A model generated the notes under the pieces. It saw nothing but the letters and a program-made list of their open reading frames with translations, was not told the origin of the DNA and ran no database searches. Both the position numbers and the translations under genes were made by a program. Below, piece after piece: positions 1 through 6,158 of a stretch of DNA of 6,158 nt (position 1 is its first letter; each line of letters opens with the position of its first letter). Source of the stretch: an uncultured Mucispirillum sp. (GTDB lineage Bacteria; Chrysiogenota; Deferribacteres; Deferribacterales; Mucispirillaceae); the NCBI GenBank assembly GCA_945947845.1, contig CAMEZN010000115.1, positions 1 to 6,158 of the forward strand, given 5' to 3'.

Positions 1-737
1 CCTAAATTTGATTGAAATTGTGAAATTGAATCTTTATAGTATGGGAATATTTTTAGAAAGTTTTTAGTGGTATATTCTGTTTTTGAACCTACAACAATAT
101 TATTCTGTGTATCTAAAATATTTATAAATCCATGCAGTTCTTTATCTTTGGAATTATCAAGAAAGTTTCTTAATGTGATTAAATTATAGTCAACACAAAT
201 AACTCCAATAGTGCCGTCTTGTGCAGTTATTTTTACAGATACGGTAATACACGGATTGCCTGTAACAGTATCTATATAAGGGTCAGATATAACTGGTTCA
301 TCAACAGATTTAGCATTAATATACCATTGTCTTGCAGGTGGATAAAAATCTTTTGGTATATTATTTACAGCACTTTTTGAAGCATAAAGTTTCCCATTAT
401 CAAACCATACAATGACTTGAATAATTTCTTCCCTGTCATCTAATTCATTTAAGATATTAGAATATATTTGAAAATCATCAGGATTTTCAAATATCATTGT
501 TTTAGCTGTATAGTTAATAAGGTTTTTATTATTACTCAGCCAGTCATTTGTTCGGGCTGTAATAGTTTCAGTTGTTTTTTGAGCTTCTTTGACTAAAAGA
601 CTTTCAGAATAACTTGAATTAGTAATGTAATCAAACATGATTACAGAAAACATACTTACCGTAATTAATACGGCAGATGTAATCATCATTCTGGCACGCA
701 GAGATAATGATTTTGTCAACGGTTTCCCCTGTTTCAT
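1..737 (-). CDS. Membrane sensor with amino-acid-type dCache domain, C-terminus cut by window edge
   Basis: Reading the minus strand from the ATG at 737-735 gives 245 uninterrupted codons that run off the left edge, so only the N-terminal part is seen. AGGAG (748-744) lies 6 nt before the start. A short basic N-terminus is followed by one hydrophobic segment (about residues 17-36), a long helix-like stretch and then an extracytoplasmic dCache_1 fold. The pocket shows R136, W138, Y139, Y154, D156 and D183. These offsets (+2, +3, +18, +20, +47 from the Arg) equal those I recall for the amino-acid receptor PctA; F131 sits where the family usually has Tyr. Residues from about 203 look like the start of the membrane-proximal Cache module. 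The family includes chemoreceptors, histidine kinases and GGDEF proteins. The output domain is outside the window, so the type cannot be decided; a chemotaxis receptor is the likeliest. It diverges from ilvD across 230 bp. Confidence 0.85.
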   Translation of the reverse strand, partial: MKQGKPLTKSLSLRARMMITSAVLITVSMFSVIMFDYITNSSYSESLLVKEAQKTTETITARTNDWLSNNKNLINYTAKTMIFENPDDFQIYSNILNELDDREEIIQVIVWFDNGKLYASKSAVNNIPKDFYPPARQWYINAKSVDEPVISDPYIDTVTGNPCITVSVKITAQDGTIGVICVDYNLITLRNFLDNSKDKELHGFINILDTQNNIVVGSKTEYTTKNFLKIFPYYKDSISQFQSNL

Positions 738-967
738 TTTATACTCCTAAATTATAGATACTATTGTATAACATGTTTCATGTAAATACATAGTAAATTG
801 ATAGTATATTCGTATATTATTAAATATTTATCAATCTAAATTTATTAAAATTGCTAAAATCAAATTTATTATAAAAAATTTTAAAAAAAATAATTGCTAA
901 ATTAAAATTATAGTGATAACTTAATTAATTATTTAAAATTTTATGATATATTAATAAGGGTAAAAAT
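738..967. promoter_or_regulatory. AT-rich divergent intergenic region between sensor gene and ilv operon
   Basis: This 230-bp gap must hold the promoters for both divergent transcripts. It is almost entirely A and T. No ORF with clustered Ile/Leu/Val codons, no T-box-like structure and no GC-rich hairpin followed by a T run is visible, so I see no sign of leader attenuation. Two near-direct repeats starting ATTGCTAAA lie at 850 and 893 (43 bp apart), and AAATTTATTA occurs at 838-847 and 862-871. These could be operator half-sites, but base composition alone makes such matches likely. For ilvD, the -10-like TATGAT (942-947) and TATATT (947-952) lack a good -35 and would start transcription almost at the ribosome binding site, so the ilv promoter is not assigned. 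Confidence 0.5.
758..786 (-). promoter_or_regulatory. Tentative sigma-70-like promoter of the sensor gene
   Basis: On the minus strand, TTTACA (786-781) is followed after exactly 17 bp by TAGTAT (763-758). This gives a -35/-10 pair about 20 bp upstream of the sensor start codon, with the transcription start expected near 751 and the AGGAG site just downstream. The -35 matches the consensus at 5 of 6 positions and the -10 at 4 of 6. In DNA this AT-rich, chance matches are common, so it is a candidate only. Confidence 0.25.
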
Positions 968-2626
968 ATGAGAAGTGATATTATTAAAAAAGGGTGTCAA
1001 AGGGCTCCAAACAGAGCATTGATATATGGCACAGGTGTTTCCAAGAACCAGATGGACGCACCATTTATAGGGATATGTTCCAGTTTTACTGACCTTATTC
1101 CCGGCCATTCTGGTATGCGGATATTAGAACGATTTGCTGAAAAAGGTATTCATACAGGCGGTGGTCAGGCTTTTATATTTAGTGTTCCGGGTGTTTGTGA
1201 TGGTATATCTATGGGACATTCAGGTATGAGATACAGCCTTCCAAGCCGTGATGCTATTGCAGATATGATAGAATGTGTTGTAAATGCCCATTCTCTTGAT
1301 GGTGTTCTTTTTATTACTAACTGCGATAAGATTACTCCGGGAATGTTAATGGCATCAGCAAGGCTTAATGTGCCATCTATTTTTGTTACAGCAGGCCCTA
1401 TGATGAGTGGTAACTACCGTATGAAAAGGCGGGATTTTATTACTGATTCATTTGAAGCTGCATCAAAAGCTGCTACTGGTGAAATAGATGAAGAAGAAAT
1501 GACTAATCTTGAAATGACAGCCTGCCCTGGTGAAGGTGCATGTCAGGGTCTTTTTACAGCTAACACAATGGCATGTTTAACAGAAGTTATGGGTATGAGT
1601 ATGCCGGGTTGTGCAACAGCTATGGCTGGAATGGCTAAAAAAAGAAGGATAGCTTTTGATTCAGGTGTTCGTTTAGTTTCATTAGTTAAAGAAAATATAA
1701 AACCACTTGATATTATGAATGAAAAGGCTTTTAGAAATGCTATTAAGGCAGATTTAGCTCTTGGTGGTTCTACAAATACAACTTTGCACCTGCCAGCTAT
1801 TGCTTATGAAGCAGGGGTTGATTTAAATTTAGATTCTTTTGATAAATTATCAAAAGAAACACCGCATATTACAAGTCTTCTTCCGGGTGGTAAATATTTT
1901 ATGGAAGATTTTGAGTTTGCAGGTGGTATTCCAGCTGTTATGAAATCTTTGGAAAACCATTTAGAAGATAATATTACAGTTTGCGGTATGACAGTTAAGG
2001 AAATATGCAAAGCTGCTGAAAATTATGATGAGGATATTATTCGTCCAGTAGATAATCCATACCATAAAGAAGGCGGTATTGCAGTTCTTCGCGGTAATAT
2101 TGCTCCCGGCGGTTCTGTTATTAAGCAAAGTGCTGTAAATCCAGATATGATGGTGTTTACTGGCACAGCAAAAACATTTAATTCAGAAGAAGATGCTATG
2201 GCAGCTATTATGGGTGGAGTTATTAAAAATGGTGATATAGTAGTTATCCGTTATGAAGGACCAAAGGGCGGTCCTGGTATGAGAGAAATGCTTGCTCCAA
2301 CTGCTGCAATTGCAGGTCTTGGATTAACTAAGGTAGCATTGATTACAGACGGCAGATTTTCTGGCGGCACAAGAGGGCCTTGTGTAGGTCATATTTCTCC
2401 AGAAGCGGCAGAAGGCGGTATTATTGCACTTGTAGAAGACGGTGATAAAATAGATATAAATATACCAGAAAGAAGTATTCATTTAAATGTAAGTGATGCT
2501 GAACTTGAAAAAAGACGTGCAAATTTTAAAGCTCCTGCACCAAAAGTGGCAAGTGGTTATTTAGCAAAATATGCCAAAGGTGTTTCTAGTGCAAATGAGG
2601 GAGCTATATTTAAACGAGATAAATAA
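968..2626 (+). CDS. ilvD: Dihydroxy-acid dehydratase
   Basis: This cytoplasmic iron-sulfur enzyme dehydrates 2,3-dihydroxy-isovalerate and 2,3-dihydroxy-3-methylvalerate to the 2-oxo acids that precede valine/leucine and isoleucine. The 552 residues are full length for the IlvD/Edd family. Both family signatures are present: [11 protein letters not shown] (119-129) and [12 protein letters not shown] (457-468). By analogy with E. coli IlvD, cluster ligands are C119 and C192, Mg-binding residues are D78, D120, K121 (carbamylated) and E440, and the catalytic base is S465. The segment before C192 reads ACPGEGAC, where many bacterial enzymes have a second Cys (CGSC). C37 (GICSS) and C77 (VCDGI) are extra cysteines near the active-site motifs. 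The start is supported by AAGGG (956-960) 7 nt upstream and by the typical MRSD N-terminus. It is the first gene of the operon, 33 nt before ilvB. A sugar-acid dehydratase is unlikely given the neighbours. Confidence 0.97.
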   Translation: MRSDIIKKGCQRAPNRALIYGTGVSKNQMDAPFIGICSSFTDLIPGHSGMRILERFAEKGIHTGGGQAFIFSVPGVCDGISMGHSGMRYSLPSRDAIADMIECVVNAHSLDGVLFITNCDKITPGMLMASARLNVPSIFVTAGPMMSGNYRMKRRDFITDSFEAASKAATGEIDEEEMTNLEMTACPGEGACQGLFTANTMACLTEVMGMSMPGCATAMAGMAKKRRIAFDSGVRLVSLVKENIKPLDIMNEKAFRNAIKADLALGGSTNTTLHLPAIAYEAGVDLNLDSFDKLSKETPHITSLLPGGKYFMEDFEFAGGIPAVMKSLENHLEDNITVCGMTVKEICKAAENYDEDIIRPVDNPYHKEGGIAVLRGNIAPGGSVIKQSAVNPDMMVFTGTAKTFNSEEDAMAAIMGGVIKNGDIVVIRYEGPKGGPGMREMLAPTAAIAGLGLTKVALITDGRFSGGTRGPCVGHISPEAAEGGIIALVEDGDKIDINIPERSIHLNVSDAELEKRRANFKAPAPKVASGYLAKYAKGVSSANEGAIFKRDK

Positions 2627-2659
2627 TCTCATGTAAACCATAATTTTGGAGTATTAACT

Positions 2660-4354
2660 ATGATATGTTCAGGTGGAGAGATTGTAATAGACTGCTTAAA
2701 ACGAAATGGTGTTGAAGTAATATTCAGCTATCCCGGCGGTTCTCTTACTGGCTTTTACGACACATTATTTGATTCTGATTTAAGACATATTCTGCCCCGT
2801 CATGAACAGGGTGGAGCACATGCTGCTGACGGTTATGCAAGGGCAACAGGCAAAATAGGTGTATGTATGGCAACAAGCGGTCCCGGTGCTACAAACCTTG
2901 TAACAGGTATTGGAACAGCTTATATGGATAGTGTTCCTATGCTTGTAATTACAGGGCAGGTTGTATCAAACTTAATTGGGGGCGATGCTTTTCAGGAAGC
3001 TGATATTGTTGGGATTACAAGACCTATTGTAAAGCACAGCTATCTAGTAACTGATGTAAAAGATTTAGCAGATACCATGAACGAAGCTATACATATTGCA
3101 ACAACAGGCAGACCCGGCCCAGTGCTTGTGGATATTCCAAAAGATGTGTTTGCTGCAAAAGTTAAATATGAACCTGATGTAAAAGTGCATTTAGCAGGCT
3201 ATCAGCCTAATACAGAAGGGCATCCAATGCAGGTTAAAAAGCTTTTAAAAGCATTAGAAGCTGCAAAAAAACCTGTTATTTTTATAGGTGGTGGAGTAAA
3301 AGTAAGTAATGGAGCAACAGAAGAATTAATAAAATTTGCTCATGCAGTAAATGTGCCTGTTGTTTCATCATTTATGGGGCTTAGCGGCTATCCAGCTTCT
3401 GACAGTCAATGGATAGGCTGGCTTGGTATGCATGGTAATTATGCTTCTAATATGGCAGTTACTGAGTCTGATTTTATAATAGCTATTGGAACAAGGTTTA
3501 CAGACCGTTCAACAGGCAGGCTTGACAGGTTTGCAAAAAATGCGCGGATTGCTCATATTGATATTGACCCATCATCTATCAGTAAAACAGTAGATATTGA
3601 AATACCTGTTGTTGGTGATAGTTATAATGTGCTGCATATGATAAATAAATATCTTGATGATTATAAATGGGATAAATGCAGACAGGAAAGAGATGAATGG
3701 TTTGAAACTGTTAAAGGCTGGGACAGGGAAAAACCTTTCTCATACAAAAACAGCGATAAAGTTATTAAGCCACAGTATGTTATAGAAACATTATATAATG
3801 TAACAGGTGGTGATGCAATTATTGCAACAGATGTAGGCCAGCATCAAATGTGGACTGGTCAGTTTTATAAATATAAATTCCCAAGGCAGTTTTTATCATC
3901 AGGTGGTATGGGCACAATGGGTTATGGTCTTCCTGCTGCAATGGGTGCAAAAATAGGCAGACCTGATAAAGAAGTATTCTGTGTATCAGGGGACGGCGGT
4001 ATTTTAATGAATATGCAGGAATTAACTACATGTGTGCAGTATAGAGTAGGAGTGAAGACTGTTATTATAAATAATAAGTTTTTAGGCATGGTAAGGCAGT
4101 GGCAGCAGTTATTTTTTAATAAAAAATATTCTGATACATGTCTTGAAGTGCAGCCTGATTTTGTGAAATTAGCAGAAGCTTATGGCTGTATTGGTATGAG
4201 GGCAGAAAAACCATCAGATGTGGAAGCAGTTTTAAGGGAATCTCTTAAAATAAAAGACAGACCTGTTCTTATGGATTTTGTATGCGACAGGGAAGAAAAT
4301 GTATACCCTATGGTGCCAGCAGGTGCATCAATTGATGAAATGATAATAAGGTAA
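2660..4354 (+). CDS. ilvB: Acetohydroxyacid (acetolactate) synthase, catalytic subunit
   Basis: This ThDP-dependent enzyme condenses pyruvate with pyruvate or 2-oxobutyrate to give acetolactate or acetohydroxybutyrate, the first common step of branched-chain synthesis. At 564 residues it is full length. The N-terminal Pyr domain has YPGG (24-27) and the ThDP-activating E49 in RHEQGG. The central domain (about 190-330) is the FAD-binding region. The C-terminal PP domain has the metal/diphosphate motif GDG (444-446) through NN (471-472), and W481 in VRQWQ at the site linked to herbicide sensitivity. The position matching the plant sulfonylurea-site proline is V102 (TGQVV), and non-proline residues are usual in bacteria. 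TTTTGGAG ends 8 nt before the ATG. The adjoining ilvN and the TGQ...DAFQE region, which resembles E. coli IlvI, point to the anabolic, regulated enzyme rather than catabolic AlsS. The gene name could equally be written ilvI or ilvG. Confidence 0.97.
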   Translation: MICSGGEIVIDCLKRNGVEVIFSYPGGSLTGFYDTLFDSDLRHILPRHEQGGAHAADGYARATGKIGVCMATSGPGATNLVTGIGTAYMDSVPMLVITGQVVSNLIGGDAFQEADIVGITRPIVKHSYLVTDVKDLADTMNEAIHIATTGRPGPVLVDIPKDVFAAKVKYEPDVKVHLAGYQPNTEGHPMQVKKLLKALEAAKKPVIFIGGGVKVSNGATEELIKFAHAVNVPVVSSFMGLSGYPASDSQWIGWLGMHGNYASNMAVTESDFIIAIGTRFTDRSTGRLDRFAKNARIAHIDIDPSSISKTVDIEIPVVGDSYNVLHMINKYLDDYKWDKCRQERDEWFETVKGWDREKPFSYKNSDKVIKPQYVIETLYNVTGGDAIIATDVGQHQMWTGQFYKYKFPRQFLSSGGMGTMGYGLPAAMGAKIGRPDKEVFCVSGDGGILMNMQELTTCVQYRVGVKTVIINNKFLGMVRQWQQLFFNKKYSDTCLEVQPDFVKLAEAYGCIGMRAEKPSDVEAVLRESLKIKDRPVLMDFVCDREENVYPMVPAGASIDEMIIR

Positions 4355-4359
4355 GAGCT

Positions 4360-4890
4360 ATGGAAAAAAGACATATTATATCAGTCCTTGTTGAAAATAA
4401 GTTTGGTGTGCTTGCCCGTGTTGCAGGTCTTTTCTCTGGCAGAGGCTACAATATTGAAAGCTTGACGGTAAACTCTACTGATAAACATGATGTATCAATG
4501 ATGACGATTGTTACATACGGTGATGATAAAATCATAGAGCAGATTATTAAGCAGCTCCGCAAACTTATCAATATATTAAAAGTAAGGGATTTAACATCTT
4601 ATAACCATATAGAAAGGGAACTTGTGCTTGTTAAAGTATATGTTACTCAGAAATATAGAAGTGATATATATAATATGGTAAATACTTTCCGTGGAAATGT
4701 GGTAGATATTACTCCTGAAAGTATGGTGATAGAAATAACTGGTGATAATGATAAACTGCAAGCATTTATTGAGCTTGTCCGTCCTTACGGAATAATAGAA
4801 TTAATCCGTTCTGGCTGTCTAGCAATAGGCAGAGGGTCTAAGGCAACAAGTGAGATGGATAAAATAAAGCAGGTAAATAACAGTAAGTAA
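4360..4890 (+). CDS. ilvN: Acetohydroxyacid synthase, small regulatory subunit
   Basis: This is the regulatory partner of the upstream catalytic subunit. In this family it raises activity and confers feedback inhibition by valine. The first about 80 residues form an ACT domain (ISVLVENKFGVLARVAGLFS) and the second half matches the IlvN/IlvH C-terminal domain. Residues equivalent to the E. coli IlvH valine-site positions are kept: N13, G16, N31 and Q61 (N11, G14, N29, Q59 there), so the enzyme is inferred to be valine-sensitive. The 176 residues exceed the roughly 163 of E. coli IlvH because of a polar, lysine-rich tail after residue 160. The start lies 5 nt after the ilvB stop. Its ribosome binding site (AAGG, 4348-4351) is inside the end of ilvB, which suggests translational coupling and balanced subunit output. 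The symbol ilvH would be equally valid. Confidence 0.96.
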   Translation: MEKRHIISVLVENKFGVLARVAGLFSGRGYNIESLTVNSTDKHDVSMMTIVTYGDDKIIEQIIKQLRKLINILKVRDLTSYNHIERELVLVKVYVTQKYRSDIYNMVNTFRGNVVDITPESMVIEITGDNDKLQAFIELVRPYGIIELIRSGCLAIGRGSKATSEMDKIKQVNNSK

Positions 4891-4927
4891 TTACAAGCTG
4901 ATAAAAAGCTGGAAAATATAAAAATGA

Positions 4928-5956
<1,029 letters not shown>

Positions 5957-5992
5957 TAAAAGTTAGAAAGATTTTACAATAATTAATAGAGT

Positions 5993-6038
5993 TGGCAGTT
6001 TTAGCGACATGAGCGGTAAAACTGCCACTTTGTTTTTA
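5993..6038 (+). terminator. Rho-independent terminator of the ilv operon
   Basis: An 11-bp perfect stem pairs 5993-6003 (TGGCAGTTTTA) with 6017-6027 (TAAAACTGCCA) around a 13-nt loop. It is followed by a T-rich run (TTTGTTTTT, 6029-6037). It lies 39 nt after the ilvC stop, so it should end the operon transcript. The opposite strand has no comparable T run, so it looks one-directional. Confidence 0.88.
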
Positions 6039-6063
6039 TAATTACGGTGAGTAATTATAAAAA
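6033..6063. repeat. Perfect AT-rich inverted repeat
   Basis: A 13-bp perfect inverted repeat pairs TTTTTATAATTAC (6033-6045) with GTAATTATAAAAA (6051-6063) around the 5-nt loop GGTGA. Its left arm shares five T residues with the T run of the operon terminator, so the two structures abut. No T run follows on either strand beyond the arms themselves. It may stabilise a transcript end, or be a protein site or a remnant of a small repeat element; its role is unknown. Confidence 0.75.
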
Positions 6064-6067
6064 GGCT

Positions 6068-6073
6068 AGGAGG
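6068..6073 (+). promoter_or_regulatory. Consensus Shine-Dalgarno sequence without a start codon at normal spacing
   Basis: AGGAGG is a full anti-SD match, better than any site in front of the ilv genes, yet no ATG, GTG or TTG follows within 5-10 nt. The next ATG (6105) is 31 nt away. A 24-nt hairpin (6076-6099) occupies that space and, if folded, would leave about 7 unpaired nt. Whether it serves as a ribosome binding site is unknown. Confidence 0.4.
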
Positions 6074-6075
6074 AT

Positions 6076-6099
6076 AAGTCAAAAATTTATTTTTGACTT
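6076..6099. repeat. Perfect inverted repeat (third hairpin)
   Basis: A 10-bp perfect stem pairs AAGTCAAAAA (6076-6085) with TTTTTGACTT (6090-6099) around the 4-nt loop TTTA. TTTTGAC occurs twice in tandem (6091-6097 and 6098-6104), the second copy ending on the first base of the duplicated ilvC end. The stem is too AT-rich and lacks a following T run, so it is not scored as a terminator. Confidence 0.75.
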
Positions 6100-6103
6100 T
6101 TGA

Positions 6104-6158
6104 CATGATGAGCTGGCTTGGTAAAAGTAAAATAGTAGATAAATCTAAAAACTAAGAA
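6104..6158 (+). repeat. Direct repeat copy 2, displaced 3' end of ilvC
   Basis: This is an exact 55-bp copy of 5902-5956 that ends with the last base of the window, so it could be longer. The sequence between the two copies (5957-6103, 147 bp) holds the terminator and two further hairpins. Possible origins are a 202-bp tandem duplication, an attachment-site-like duplication left by an integrating element, or an assembly effect at a contig end. Confidence 0.95.
6105..6155 (+). pseudogene. Duplicated C-terminal fragment of ilvC (16-codon open frame)
   Basis: The repeat keeps the ilvC reading frame from ATG to TAA and would encode [16 protein letters not shown], the exact C-terminus of IlvC. 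The frame is open upstream only to a TAA at 6075-6077. The fragment lacks all catalytic residues and is most simply a by-product of the duplication. A consensus AGGAGG upstream with a hairpin between leaves translation as a short peptide possible but unsupported. Confidence 0.6.

Noticed and set aside
751..756. Perfect TATAAT on the minus strand as the sensor gene -10
   Set aside because: Transcription would start inside or at the AGGAG ribosome binding site, and the -35 (GAAACA) is poor; the TTTACA/TAGTAT pair fits better.
942..952. TATGAT/TATATT as the ilvD -10 element
   Set aside because: No acceptable -35 lies 16-18 bp upstream, and transcription would start next to the AAGGG ribosome binding site, leaving almost no leader.
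738..967. Leader-peptide attenuator or T-box upstream of ilvD
   Set aside because: No short ORF rich in Ile, Leu or Val codons, no GC-containing stem with a T run and no T-box-like conserved stretch can be seen. The only pairing found is short and AT-only (890-895 with 906-911).
1804..2010. Minus-strand open frame inside ilvD
   Set aside because: It lies entirely within a clearly coding gene, shows no recognisable domain, and is the antisense shadow of ilvD codons.
4180..4374. Minus-strand open frame over the ilvB/ilvN junction
   Set aside because: It is antisense to conserved IlvB sequence and the IlvN start; no ribosome binding site or family resemblance was noticed.
6076..6099. Third hairpin as a second rho-independent terminator
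   Set aside because: The stem has little GC and no T run follows it; the T residues are part of the stem itself.

Overview
The window carries a compact branched-chain amino-acid biosynthesis operon, ilvD-ilvB-ilvN-ilvC, on the + strand. A truncated membrane sensor gene is divergently transcribed at the left edge, and an unusual duplicated, hairpin-rich stretch lies at the right edge. DNA is AT-rich, with A/T-ending codons throughout and an extremely AT-rich intergenic region. The class I (short) ketol-acid reductoisomerase, the ilvD-first order and a dCache sensor next door would fit a low-GC Gram-negative such as a Deferribacterota (Mucispirillum-like) bacterium. That placement is inference from protein style only, and I could not test it.

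Layout: 1-737 (minus) is the N-terminal part of a one-pass membrane receptor with a dCache ligand-binding domain. Its ligand pocket contains the spaced R/W/Y/Y/D/D signature known from amino-acid-binding dCache sensors; the signalling half lies outside the window. 738-967 is a 230-bp AT-rich divergent intergenic region with no convincing leader peptide, T-box or attenuator. 968-5953 holds the four ilv genes, all full length, with gaps of 33, 5 and 46 nt and a plausible ribosome binding site before each. 5954-6158 holds a strong intrinsic terminator, two further perfect hairpins, an isolated consensus AGGAGG, and then an exact 55-bp copy of the 3' end of ilvC that runs to the last base of the window.

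The four enzymes form one pathway segment. IlvB (catalytic) and IlvN (valine-sensing regulatory subunit) make acetohydroxyacid synthase; IlvC isomerises and reduces the acetohydroxyacid; IlvD dehydrates the diol to the 2-oxo acid. The last step (a transaminase such as IlvE) and the leucine branch (leuABCD) are not in the window. The enzymes look ordinary and intact. The most notable features are the ilvC 3'-end duplication with its hairpin cluster and the amino-acid-type sensor beside an amino-acid biosynthesis operon.
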